Shown here: one piece after another, positions 9,032 to 17,705 of the stretch
Layout of the letters: every line of letters begins with the position of its first letter
How positions within the stretch are numbered: the first letter of the stretch is position 1
Origin: Bradyrhizobiaceae bacterium
Lineage (GTDB): Bacteria > Bacteroidota > Ignavibacteria > Kapaibacteriales > Kapaibacteriaceae
Assembly: GCA_024103135.1 (NCBI GenBank)
Contig: JAGFIZ010000102.1
Coordinates: 1 to 64,000, forward strand
Length of the DNA stretch: 64,000 nt
Direction: 5' to 3'
The notes under the pieces: model-generated
The model's database searches: none
The model's input: only the letters and a program-made list of their open reading frames with translations
What the model was told of the DNA's origin: nothing
Made by a program: the position numbers and the translations under genes

Positions 9032-10348
9032 ATGAAGAAAACGGTTCTTGTCATCGCCTATCATTTTCCGCCAGGTGGCGGACCCGGTGTGCAACGCATC
9101 CTCAAGCACGTGACTTACTTGCGCGAGGCTAATTGGACGCCTGTTGTCCTCACCGTCGAAAACGGAGACTTCCCCGCTCGCGATGAATCACTGCTTGAAC
9201 AAGTCCCTGCTGACGTAACGGTAATCCGCGTACCCATCGTCGAACCGTACACCATCTACAGAAAGTTTATGGGGTCGAAGGGGGCTGCGGTAGACGTGAA
9301 CGTAAACAAGAGTGCAGCCGAAATGCGCGGACTCAAGGAGAAGCTCGCTCATGCCGTGCGAGCGACGTTCTTTGTGCCAGATGCACGCGTAGCCTGGTGG
9401 CGTCCAGCAGCACAAGCAGCGCTCAAGGCCGTTCGGCAACACAATGTCAACGCCATTTACAGCTCCTCCCCACCTTACACGTGCTCCTTGATCGCACGGT
9501 CAGTCAAGCGCAGCACTGGCTTGCCATGGGTTGCTGGTTTTCGAGATCCTTGGACGGGATTTCTGACAACACCTGAACGATGGTGGCTGCCGGCGTCGGT
9601 AGATAGAGCAATGGAGCGATCCGTATTTCACGAAGCCGATGCAGTGGAATGTGCGTGGCAAGGGATCATTGACGATGCGATGGAGAAAATGCCAGATCTA
9701 CGGCGTGACAAGTTCCATCATGTGCCCAATGGGTATGATCCAGCCGACTTCCCTCCCAACCGGTATGTGCCAAACAACCGCTTTACGATAACGTATACTG
9801 GATCGTTGTACGGCAGACGAACGCCTGCAGCATTGCTTCAGGCACTCGATGAACTTCGGAAGGACAACAAAATTTCTGTTGCCGACGTCCATCTGGTCTT
9901 CGTTGGACGGTTTGGCAACGAAGTCCATAGCATGTTAAGTGAATCGGCCTTTGCTCAGTCCATCACAACCATCGACTATGTAACACACACCGAAAGCATT
10001 GCTTATCTACAATCATCGGAAATGAGCTTACTCATTGTAGATGATGCCAAGGAGAGTGCTGGAATTGTGCCTGGCAAGGTGTACGAGTATCTAGGTGTAG
10101 GCCGACCAGTCATTGCCATTGCACCAGCCCAAAGTGCCGTCGAACAATTGATAACCGAAACTCAGGCTGGTTTCTCCGTCCCTGGTACAGATGTTGCTGC
10201 ACTTTCGTCCAGATTGCTCACAGCCATCACCAGATGGAAGAATGCCGAGCCGATAGCTACCCCTAATGTCGACGTAATACGTCAGTACGAACGAAGGACC
10301 TCAGCTTTCAAGCTTGCATCCATCCTTGACCAACTCACAACCACATGA
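9032..10348 (+). CDS. Glycosyltransferase family 4 (GT-B)
   Basis: The 438-aa product starts with the GT4 acceptor-domain motif 'AYHFPPGGGPGVQRILKHV'. It later has the donor-domain elements 'FTITYTGSLYGRRTPAALLQ' and 'GIVPGKVYEYLGVGRPVIAI', which include the conserved glutamate region of the E-x7-E type. The likely role is assembly of cell-surface polysaccharide at the cytoplasmic face of the membrane. Its stop codon overlaps the start of a 58-codon gene. Confidence 0.9.
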   Translation: MKKTVLVIAYHFPPGGGPGVQRILKHVTYLREANWTPVVLTVENGDFPARDESLLEQVPADVTVIRVPIVEPYTIYRKFMGSKGAAVDVNVNKSAAEMRGLKEKLAHAVRATFFVPDARVAWWRPAAQAALKAVRQHNVNAIYSSSPPYTCSLIARSVKRSTGLPWVAGFRDPWTGFLTTPERWWLPASVDRAMERSVFHEADAVECAWQGIIDDAMEKMPDLRRDKFHHVPNGYDPADFPPNRYVPNNRFTITYTGSLYGRRTPAALLQALDELRKDNKISVADVHLVFVGRFGNEVHSMLSESAFAQSITTIDYVTHTESIAYLQSSEMSLLIVDDAKESAGIVPGKVYEYLGVGRPVIAIAPAQSAVEQLITETQAGFSVPGTDVAALSSRLLTAITRWKNAEPIATPNVDVIRQYERRTSAFKLASILDQLTTT

Positions 10349-10521
10349 AAAAAATTCTCTCTGCTGCACTGGCCATCGTTGCTGCCTACATCGTGTTCAA
10401 GGTGTTGTACTGGATCTTCTGGTTTGCTTTCTCCTTTGCAGTGACGATGATCCAAGTCCTCCTGGTACTGGCACTGGCAGTTCCACTGTATGTTATCATA
10501 AGCAGGAAGTTGTTTAGATGA
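10345..10521 (+). CDS. Small membrane protein, 58 aa
   Basis: The frame runs from the ATG at 10345 to the TGA at 10521. It overlaps the GT4 stop by 4 bp and the next start by 4 bp (ATGA at both ends), a strong sign that it is translated. The peptide (MKKILSAALAIVAAYIVFKV... to SRKLFR) is almost wholly hydrophobic, with basic residues at both ends. It most likely forms one long or two short membrane helices. No family is recognised. It may assist the glycosyltransferase or the exported protein that follows. Confidence 0.7.
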   Translation: MKKILSAALAIVAAYIVFKVLYWIFWFAFSFAVTMIQVLLVLALAVPLYVIISRKLFR

Positions 10522-11813
10522 TCTCGAGCTATCGCTACATAGCCCCCTTCCTAATGCTTATGTGCATTGGGTCGGCCACGTTGAATGCACAAGCGCTGTG
10601 GAATCCGCTTGCTGTTGACGTTACCCGAAGTCTAACGCGCGACCTGTTTGAAAACAACGCCGTGCCCTATGTACAACCGATGGTAACGGCAATCAATGCA
10701 ACGTCGAATGCACGGTTCTATGATGCTGCATATGTTCCCGAGAAGGTCGACAAACCATACTTCAGGGTCAGCGTCCATGGAATGATGGGCAAGGTTACCG
10801 AGTCCATGAAGTGGTACACTCCAACGCTCGAGTTTGGTCCACGTGTTAATGTCGTGGAGGTACTTGCACGACATGGCAACACAACGTTCGAGGACGGCAA
10901 GCTTAAGTACACTATAAAGCCAACGTATGCCGACACGTTAGGGCTGACCACTGCCTTGGTGAAGGAGTTGTTAAGGGACGGACTCGATAGTGGTTACTTC
11001 TCGCTACCAGACCAAGGCGCCACGTTGTTTGGTTACCTGCCCGATGCAAAGGTTGGTCTACCAAGCTCTGAACAGATGACAATGCTCTTGCACAACAGAG
11101 CAGAGTACCTGATTCAAGACAGTGCTGGGCGGGCACAACTTGACTCGTTGTTGGGCAAGCTAACATTACCATCTGGACTCACCCTACCACCAGGAGTAAA
11201 CCTAAGCTCGCTCATAGCAGCAGTACCACAGGTGGAGGTTGGCTCATTGTTTGGGACGGAGGCACTGATTCGATTTGTGCCACCAGTTCAGTTTGACAAG
11301 AACATCGGACGGTTTGCTTTCTGGGGTTTTGGTCTGCGGCATAGTCTCTCACAATACTTCCCCGACCGTTGGTTTGATCTAGCTGCGCAAGCCGTCTATC
11401 AAGGAACGAGTTTGAAGAACACGGTTGGCTTCACGAAGGCAGAGCTTGACGCCAGTGCCCGCATTTGGAGTGCTAACATTCATGCAAGTAAGGAGCTCTG
11501 GGGCACCCTGGCTGTGTACTCAGGTGTGAACTGGGAACGAATCGACGTCACAACATCCTACACATACGCTCTCCCACAAGAAGTGCAAATTCAATTGGGC
11601 TTGTTGCCTGATGTTCCAATTGGTGAAGAGTCAAAGCCAACACCAGAGCAACCAGGTGATACCAAACCGCAAACGAGTACGGTGGTATCGGGTGATACCA
11701 ATGTCAAGTGGACGATTGGTGCGACTGCTGCAATTGGTAACCTGCGGTTAGCCGTAGACTATTCGATGAGCAACTTCAACATCTTCACAGCTGGCTTGTC
11801 GTATACCTTCTAG
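10518..11813 (+). CDS. Exported beta-barrel-like protein, possibly DUF6588-type
   Basis: The 431-aa product has a signal peptide ending at 'TLNAQ'. Its second half contains 'FAFWGFGLRHSLSQYFPD', 'FDLAAQAVYQGTSLKN' and 'WGTLAVYSGVNWERIDV', and it ends in 'FNIFTAGLSYTF', typical of an outer-membrane barrel. The 'GFGLRHSLSQYFP' block resembles Bacteroidetes proteins I recall as DUF6588, but I could not test this. The gene overlaps the preceding small gene (ATGA) and the end of mutY on the opposite strand by 4 bp. Confidence 0.7.
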   Translation: MISSYRYIAPFLMLMCIGSATLNAQALWNPLAVDVTRSLTRDLFENNAVPYVQPMVTAINATSNARFYDAAYVPEKVDKPYFRVSVHGMMGKVTESMKWYTPTLEFGPRVNVVEVLARHGNTTFEDGKLKYTIKPTYADTLGLTTALVKELLRDGLDSGYFSLPDQGATLFGYLPDAKVGLPSSEQMTMLLHNRAEYLIQDSAGRAQLDSLLGKLTLPSGLTLPPGVNLSSLIAAVPQVEVGSLFGTEALIRFVPPVQFDKNIGRFAFWGFGLRHSLSQYFPDRWFDLAAQAVYQGTSLKNTVGFTKAELDASARIWSANIHASKELWGTLAVYSGVNWERIDVTTSYTYALPQEVQIQLGLLPDVPIGEESKPTPEQPGDTKPQTSTVVSGDTNVKWTIGATAAIGNLRLAVDYSMSNFNIFTAGLSYTF

Positions 11814-12706
11814 TCACTGAGTGCAATTGTCTTGCCGACGTTGATCACACCGTCTGCCTTTAGTCCGTCAATCAACGTCATCCACTCAGCTAACTCCACT
11901 CCACACGCCTTAGCATCGGGGAGAAGTGCCTCCAGGTGCAGTCCATCCTTTCCGGCATCGCGCAGCTTCTCTACCAACCGACCACGCCACAACCGTCGGG
12001 GCTCCCCACGTAACAGTGGTTCCTTCTTGCGCTGTGTCTGGAAGGGGGCTTTAGGCAGGTAGGCAGAAGGGCAGATATTGGTAAGAGGACATGCCTCACA
12101 ATGCGCCGAACGTGCTTTGCAAATCGTAGAACCCAGATCCATCACCGCATGATGCCATGTAGCAGCTTCACGATCAGGGATAATGGACTTGGCAAAGGTT
12201 CGCACGGAGGACATAGACTCCAGGGCACCCGTGTGCGGTTGTGACGTCATGAGTCGTGAGTACACACGTCGAACGTTTACGTCGACTACGATTGTCCTCG
12301 TACCATAGATAAAGCACGGCAGGCTTTCCGACGAGTAGGCACCAATGCCAGGCAGAGTCCGCAGTACGCTTGGTTCATCTGGTACGACGCCATTGAACGT
12401 TGTGGTTATTGCCAAGGCTGTATCGCGCAGGCGAATCGCACGGTTGTTATAGCCGAGACCTCTCCACGCTGTTATGATCTGAGCATTTGTTGCTGCCGAC
12501 AGTGATTCAAGCGTAGGAAACACCTTGAGAAATGCCGGTAGTAACGATGCCACCCTGCTGGCTTGGGTTTGCTGCAACATGAACTCCGAAACCAGGATCA
12601 CGTATGGGCTAGCCCCCTTCCCTCTCCATGGATACGGGATTGCTGATTGTGCATACCAATCAAGTAAGGCCGACTGGATGTGCGTGGTATTTTTGACCGA
12701 AATCAT
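11810..12706 (-). CDS. mutY: A/G-specific adenine DNA glycosylase MutY
   Basis: The 298-aa enzyme removes adenine mispaired with 8-oxoG during base-excision repair. It shows the catalytic-Glu segment 'VSEFMLQQTQASRV', the helix-hairpin-helix 'LPGIGAYSSES', the catalytic Asp segment 'VVDVNVRRVYSRL' and the 4Fe-4S ligand pattern C-x6-C-x2-C-x5-C near residues 192-208. The C-terminal NUDIX-like 8-oxoG recognition domain of long MutY proteins is replaced by a short tail of about 70 residues, as in the short MutY forms of some phyla. Its start lies only 21 bp from the divergent cdd start. Confidence 0.9.
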   Translation of the reverse strand: MISVKNTTHIQSALLDWYAQSAIPYPWRGKGASPYVILVSEFMLQQTQASRVASLLPAFLKVFPTLESLSAATNAQIITAWRGLGYNNRAIRLRDTALAITTTFNGVVPDEPSVLRTLPGIGAYSSESLPCFIYGTRTIVVDVNVRRVYSRLMTSQPHTGALESMSSVRTFAKSIIPDREAATWHHAVMDLGSTICKARSAHCEACPLTNICPSAYLPKAPFQTQRKKEPLLRGEPRRLWRGRLVEKLRDAGKDGLHLEALLPDAKACGVELAEWMTLIDGLKADGVINVGKTIALSD

Positions 12707-12727
12707 TCATTGCAACCTACACACACA

Positions 12728-13141
12728 ATGGTAGACGAAGCACTTGTCCAACAAGCAGTAGCTGCTGCAACCGAGGTTCGACGTCATGCCTACGCACCCT
12801 ACAGTGCCTTTAGCGTCGGAGCTTGTGTAGTCGATTCGCAAGGCAATGTCTATCGTGGCTGCAATGTCGAAAATGCCTCTTATGGGCTAACGCAATGTGC
12901 AGAGAGAGCTGCTGTAACGGCAGCAACAGCTGCAGGCAACCGAGACATTGTCCTCTGCGTCATTGTAACCGAGGCAGCAGAACCAACAGCACCTTGTGGT
13001 GCATGCCGACAAGTCCTGAGTGAATGTAATCCATCAATGCTGATTGTTTCGCTGACCACCACAGGTTCGGAGAAACGATGGACACTATCCCAGCTATTGC
13101 CTGATGCATTCGGTCCATCCAACCTAGGATCAACCAGATGA
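12728..13141 (+). CDS. cdd: Cytidine deaminase
   Basis: The 137-aa homotetrameric-type enzyme deaminates cytidine and deoxycytidine to uridines in pyrimidine salvage. Zinc and catalytic motifs are clear: 'GCNVENASYGLTQCAERAA' (Cys-Ala-Glu) and 'PCGACRQVLSE'. The start at 12728 is preferred because the frame upstream lies inside the opposite-strand mutY and the family normally begins here. Its end overlaps the MFS transporter start (ATGA), so the two are probably co-transcribed. Confidence 0.93.
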   Translation: MVDEALVQQAVAAATEVRRHAYAPYSAFSVGACVVDSQGNVYRGCNVENASYGLTQCAERAAVTAATAAGNRDIVLCVIVTEAAEPTAPCGACRQVLSECNPSMLIVSLTTTGSEKRWTLSQLLPDAFGPSNLGSTR

Positions 13142-14421
13142 GGAGCTCAACAACCGACGGTTCGAAGCTTGGTTTTGCCGTCGGATTTCAACTCTGGTTG
13201 GTTGTAGCCGTATGTGCGCTTGGGTACTTCGTCGACATCTACGACCTGATCCTCTTTTCGATAGTTCGAGTAGAGAGTCTTAAGGACATCGGCGTGTCAG
13301 CCAGCCAAATTCTTCCAGCCAGCGAGTTAATCCTGAACTCACAGATGGCGGGCATGTTGTTAGGGGGCTTGTTGTTTGGTGTCCTTGCCGACAAGCGAGG
13401 GCGGATGGGTGTACTGCTCGGTTCGATCCTGCTTTACTCCATCATGAACATCATCAACGCATTTGTTAGCAGTGTTCCTGCCTATGCCGTGATGCGTTTC
13501 TTTTCCGGGATTGGCCTAGCAGGCGAGCTCGGTGTTGCCATTACGCTCGTGTCGGAAGTCATGCCAAGCAGGTCACGTGGCCTAGGAACAACCATCGTTG
13601 CCTCCACAGGAATTCTTGGGGCAGTAGCTGCCTATGCCGTCCATTCTACCTTCAACTGGCGCATGGCCTTCATTGCTGGTGGTGTGCTTGGTCTGCTACT
13701 CCTGGTGATGAGGGTGCGATTGCACGATAGCGGCATGTTTCATCGTACCAAGGAGCAGGACGTGCCACGAGGTAGTTTGCGGATGTTGTTCTCCAGGAAG
13801 CGCATCGTCCCATACCTCAGTGCCATTGCGATTGGCATGCCCACATGGTACATCATTGGCGTGTTGGTCACCTTCTCGCCTGAGTTTGCCCGCGAGCGAG
13901 GGTCCACCGAGCTTGTCATCGGTGGTCTAGGCGTCATGTGGGCCTACGTAGGTCTTGTTGCCGGTGACCTGGCCAGTGGACTAGCAAGTCAGCTCCTTCG
14001 CAGTCGGAAGGCAGTGATCCTTCTGTTCCTGATTCTCATAGCCACGACGGTCTGGTGGTATCTCACGTCGGAAGCCCTCTCTGCCAACACCGTATACTTT
14101 CAGTGTGGTCTGCTTGGCTTTGCTGGTGGCTATTGGGCCGTATTCGTAACCACAGCAGCAGAACAATTTGGTACCAATCTTCGTGCTACTGTTGCCACAA
14201 CAGTTCCGAATTTTGTACGAGGTGCCTTGGTTCCGATTCTCATGCTTTTCCATCAATTCAGGGATGCTTTGCCGGTGAGTACGGCATGGCTAGGTTTGAC
14301 GAATCGAACTCTTGCTTCTAGTGCAGCGTTGGTTGGTATTGTTGTACTCGTCGTTGCACTTACGGGCTGGATATCGTTGCGCGAAACGTTTGGTAAGAAT
14401 CTCGATTATCATGAGTCCTAA
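13138..14421 (+). CDS. Major facilitator superfamily transporter
   Basis: The 427-aa protein has about 12 predicted membrane helices. The loop 2-3 MFS motif is 'GVLADKRGRMGVLLGS', and 'GIGLAGELGVAITLVSEVMP' follows in helix 4/5, resembling the metabolite:H+ symporter/SV2-like group. The substrate is unknown. Co-transcription with cytidine deaminase leaves nucleoside or nucleobase uptake open, but nothing in the sequence proves it. Confidence 0.88.
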   Translation: MRSSTTDGSKLGFAVGFQLWLVVAVCALGYFVDIYDLILFSIVRVESLKDIGVSASQILPASELILNSQMAGMLLGGLLFGVLADKRGRMGVLLGSILLYSIMNIINAFVSSVPAYAVMRFFSGIGLAGELGVAITLVSEVMPSRSRGLGTTIVASTGILGAVAAYAVHSTFNWRMAFIAGGVLGLLLLVMRVRLHDSGMFHRTKEQDVPRGSLRMLFSRKRIVPYLSAIAIGMPTWYIIGVLVTFSPEFARERGSTELVIGGLGVMWAYVGLVAGDLASGLASQLLRSRKAVILLFLILIATTVWWYLTSEALSANTVYFQCGLLGFAGGYWAVFVTTAAEQFGTNLRATVATTVPNFVRGALVPILMLFHQFRDALPVSTAWLGLTNRTLASSAALVGIVVLVVALTGWISLRETFGKNLDYHES

Positions 14422-14452
14422 TCCACTACCCTCATTTTCAAAAAGGTGTGCT

Positions 14453-15100
14453 ATGCGTAAGTATGTGGTTCTTGCTCTGATGGCAACTTGCTTGGTTGCT
14501 GGTGCCTCCGCTCAGAAGGTGTTCTTGGGTCCGACGTTGTTGTTTAAGGCCGGTGTAAACGGTGGCAACATTCCAGAAGGACAAAAGACGGCGATGAACT
14601 TCAATGGTGCGCCTGACATCTCTGCGAACCTATTGTGGCTGTTCAACAAGGATGCCAACATTGGTCTTATTGCCGACCTTGCCTATAACACGGTTTCGTA
14701 TCGCATGCGCCCTGAAAGTGAGGCACTTGCAACAGACGATAACACAATCATCATTAAGCCATCATACTTCACGATTGCACCAAGCATCTACTTCAGCGGC
14801 TTTACTCTTGGAGTGGGCTTTGGTTTTCCAACTGCAATCAGCGTTGCAACGGTAAGCGGAGCAAGCATGTCGTCGAATACAGACAACATGCAAAGTCCAG
14901 CCATTGATGTACGCGTAGGGGGCATGATTCCCGTCCTTGAACATTCAACAGGCAGACTCAGTGCGCTTATTCACTTTGCCTACTCCCTTACCGGCATCAA
15001 CAAGAGCATAACGGGTGTGGACGACACCTACAATCCAAAGGTTATCTCTGGTGGTCTGGGTCTCGCATATCACTTCAACCTCACCAAAATGATGGAATGA
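14453..15100 (+). CDS. Outer-membrane beta-barrel-like protein
   Basis: The ATG at 14453 starts a clean signal peptide ([21 protein letters not shown]), unlike the longer frame from 14312 that overlaps the transporter. The product is 215 aa and ends in a strand-like '[11 protein letters not shown]' followed by a short tail. It shares with the protein at 28000-28776 the blocks 'YFTIAP', 'LGVG..FP', 'DVR.GGMI.V' and 'GRL', so the two are paralogues. Its stop overlaps the guaA start (ATGA). Function unknown. Confidence 0.75.
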   Translation: MRKYVVLALMATCLVAGASAQKVFLGPTLLFKAGVNGGNIPEGQKTAMNFNGAPDISANLLWLFNKDANIGLIADLAYNTVSYRMRPESEALATDDNTIIIKPSYFTIAPSIYFSGFTLGVGFGFPTAISVATVSGASMSSNTDNMQSPAIDVRVGGMIPVLEHSTGRLSALIHFAYSLTGINKSITGVDDTYNPKVISGGLGLAYHFNLTKMME

Positions 15101-16638
15101 CGCATTCTCAACGCATCGTAGTACTTGACTTTGGATCGCAGTATACACAGCTCATCGCCCGCAAGATTCGAGAGGTGGGCGTGTATGCCGAGATTCATCC
15201 ATACTCAATAGAACGCGAACAACTCGAAGCCCTGCAACCGCAGGGCATCGTGTTATCGGGCGGACCCCAGAGTGTGTATGCCGAAGGAGCACCACATCCG
15301 TCGTTCGATGTATTTGCACTTGGCATCCCCGTTCTGGGTATCTGCTATGGCCTTCAGCTCATTGCCTGGCAGCTAGGTGGAAGCGTCGACAAAGCCGCGC
15401 GCCGTGAGTTTGGTCGGGCAGAGCTGACCATTGACGACGATGGCGATCTGCTTAAGGGGCTTGGTAGTAGTACCCAGGTGTGGATGAGCCATGGCGACCA
15501 CCTTACGGCAATCCCACAAGGATTCGACAAGATTGGTCATACCGCCAATGCCGATATCTGTGTAGTTCGCAATGCAGAACGAAGGATCTGGGGTGTCCAG
15601 TTCCATCCAGAAGTACACCATACGCCGTTGGGTACAACCGTCCTGCGAAACTTCGTCATTGACATTTGTGGCTGTACACCTGATTGGAATGCAGAGTCGT
15701 TCATTGAAAGCGCTGTCAGGTCGATCCAGGAAACCGTCGGCAACGGCGGTGTGATCTGTGCACTCAGCGGTGGTGTAGACAGTACGGTAACTGCAGTTCT
15801 CCTTCACCGTGCAATTGGTAAGCAGGTGCATTGTATCCATGTGGACAGTGGACTCATGCGTCAGGGTGAAAGCGAACAGATTGTTTCGTTGTTTAAGGAG
15901 CATTTCCAACTAAGTGTCGACCTGGTTGACGGATCGGAACTGTTTCTTTCAAGACTCGAAGGTGTAGACGATCCCGAGAAGAAGCGGAAGATCATTGGTG
16001 GTACATTCATCGACTTGTTTGAAGTCGAGGCAAAAAAATTCTCCGATGCAAAGTTCCTGGCTCAGGGAACACTCTATCCGGACGTTATCGAAAGCGTCAG
16101 CATCAAGGGTCCATCGCAGACAATCAAGACTCATCACAATGTTGGTGGCTTGCCCGACAGGATGAACCTGTCACTCATCGAACCATTCAGAGAATTGTTC
16201 AAGGACGAGGTTCGCGCTGTAGGTAAAGCACTCGGCATACCGGACTGGTTCGTGGAGCGGCATCCATTCCCTGGGCCTGGTCTGGCAATTCGCATTCCAG
16301 GGGCAGTCACAGCTGAGAAAGCCAACATTCTTCGGAAGGCCGATGCCATCTACATCGAAGAGATTCGCAATGCCGGGTTGTACAACGAGATATGGCAGGC
16401 CTTTGCCGTCCTCCTGCCCGTTAAAACCGTCGGCGTAATGGGCGACGAGCGCACCTACGAGTATGTGTGCGCTTTACGGGCAGTTACTAGCACGGATGGG
16501 ATGACGGCAGACTGGTATCCGTTCCCATACGACCTCTTGGCAACAATCAGCAGTAGAATTATCAATGAAGTTCGCGGTATCAACCGTGTTGTCTATGACG
16601 TTTCGTCGAAACCACCTGCAACTATCGAATGGGAGTAA
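15097..16638 (+). CDS. guaA: GMP synthase (glutamine-hydrolysing)
   Basis: The 513-aa enzyme converts XMP to GMP using ATP and glutamine. The class I amidotransferase domain shows the nucleophile segment '[15 protein letters not shown]' (Cys near residue 82) and '[12 protein letters not shown]'. The ATP-pyrophosphatase domain shows the P-loop '[15 protein letters not shown]'. The C-terminal dimerisation domain ends '[11 protein letters not shown]', as in the family. Length is normal. It overlaps the upstream barrel gene by 4 bp. Confidence 0.97.
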   Translation: MTHSQRIVVLDFGSQYTQLIARKIREVGVYAEIHPYSIEREQLEALQPQGIVLSGGPQSVYAEGAPHPSFDVFALGIPVLGICYGLQLIAWQLGGSVDKAARREFGRAELTIDDDGDLLKGLGSSTQVWMSHGDHLTAIPQGFDKIGHTANADICVVRNAERRIWGVQFHPEVHHTPLGTTVLRNFVIDICGCTPDWNAESFIESAVRSIQETVGNGGVICALSGGVDSTVTAVLLHRAIGKQVHCIHVDSGLMRQGESEQIVSLFKEHFQLSVDLVDGSELFLSRLEGVDDPEKKRKIIGGTFIDLFEVEAKKFSDAKFLAQGTLYPDVIESVSIKGPSQTIKTHHNVGGLPDRMNLSLIEPFRELFKDEVRAVGKALGIPDWFVERHPFPGPGLAIRIPGAVTAEKANILRKADAIYIEEIRNAGLYNEIWQAFAVLLPVKTVGVMGDERTYEYVCALRAVTSTDGMTADWYPFPYDLLATISSRIINEVRGINRVVYDVSSKPPATIEWE

Positions 16639-16640
16639 AC

Positions 16641-17126
16641 ATGGATCCTGTCTGGATGCACCTTTTGGTTAACCACATTCCAATCATCGTACCTGTTTTC
16701 GGACTGCTTGTTGTGATCGTTGGGCTGCTGCTGAAGAATCCAACGGTTAAGCGTGTTGGAATTGTCGTTTACGTTGTTTCGGGACTTGCCATCTACCCAG
16801 CGAATATGACTGGTGAATCTGCCGAAGACAAGGTAGAGCAGATCAGCGGTGTTTCGAAACACCAAGTACATGAGCACGAAGAAGCAGCAGAGCTGATGCT
16901 TACGCTAATGTCCGTTGCCCTGGTCTTGGGCTTGCTTCACCTTTTCAATCGTCCAGCCAACCCCATGTTCCAACGCATGGTGCTGATTGCATTCATCCTT
17001 GCTGCTACGTGGAGTGCCGTGCAGGGTGTAATAACAGGACATGAAGGAGGGTTGATTCGCAGACCCGACCTTGGCAACACCCAGGCATCTGGCATGCCGG
17101 CAGAAAATTCACAGCAAACACACTAG
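16641..17126 (+). CDS. Four-helix membrane protein, DUF2231-like
   Basis: The start at 16641, 2 bp after guaA, gives 161 aa. Four hydrophobic segments are visible. It opens with 'MHLLVNHIPIIVPVFG', has an acidic His-containing loop 'HQVHEHEEAAE', and 'GVITGHEGGLIRRPDLG' near the end. The 'H-x4-HIP' opening and paired histidines resemble small DUF2231/cytochrome-b561-like proteins, so haem or metal binding is possible but unproven. It is probably co-transcribed with guaA. Confidence 0.65.
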   Translation: MDPVWMHLLVNHIPIIVPVFGLLVVIVGLLLKNPTVKRVGIVVYVVSGLAIYPANMTGESAEDKVEQISGVSKHQVHEHEEAAELMLTLMSVALVLGLLHLFNRPANPMFQRMVLIAFILAATWSAVQGVITGHEGGLIRRPDLGNTQASGMPAENSQQTH

Positions 17127-17156
17127 TCATCCAAACATTCCCCAGAGCACATTCTC

Positions 17157-17705
17157 ATGCACTGCCTAGTACCTATTGCCAATGGCTCCGAAGAGATGGA
17201 AGCCGTCATCGTAATCGACATGCTGCGTAGAGCAGGTGTAGATGTTACGGTTGCAGGTGATGGAGACATGGTAACATGTTCACGGGGAATTCGCATCGTT
17301 CCCGACATCGCCATTGATGATATCGCCGATGACGATGAGTTCGACATCATTGTTCTTCCAGGTGGCAGTCAAGGTGTTCAGAATTTTATCGAGAATGATG
17401 CACTACGGCAAATCCTGGCCAGACATAGAACCAGACGCAAACCACTTGGTGCCATCTGTGCCGCACCCCTTGTGCTGCACGAGTATGGCTTGCTCCGCGG
17501 CGATGCCAAGATCACCTCTCACCCTTCATGTGAGACCGAGTTAAGCCCGTACAACTATTCAACAGATCGCGTTGTTGAAGACATGGGAATAATCACCAGC
17601 CGCGGCGCGGGAACAGCGTTTGAGTTTGCTCTTGAGCTCATCCGACGGTTTGTGGATGAAGCAACGGCACGACGCGTATCAACCGACATTGTCCTTTACG
17701 AATGA
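17157..17705 (+). CDS. DJ-1/PfpI family protein (YajL/ThiJ-like)
   Basis: The 182-aa product matches the family length. It shows 'VPIANGSEEMEAVIVIDMLR', the conserved Glu, and the nucleophile-elbow Cys in 'LGAICAAPLVLHEYGLL' near residue 103. Members act in protein or nucleotide deglycation or as oxidative-stress chaperones. This copy is closest in pattern to YajL/DJ-1 rather than the PfpI protease branch. Its last codons overlap the metG start. Confidence 0.88.
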   Translation: MHCLVPIANGSEEMEAVIVIDMLRRAGVDVTVAGDGDMVTCSRGIRIVPDIAIDDIADDDEFDIIVLPGGSQGVQNFIENDALRQILARHRTRRKPLGAICAAPLVLHEYGLLRGDAKITSHPSCETELSPYNYSTDRVVEDMGIITSRGAGTAFEFALELIRRFVDEATARRVSTDIVLYE

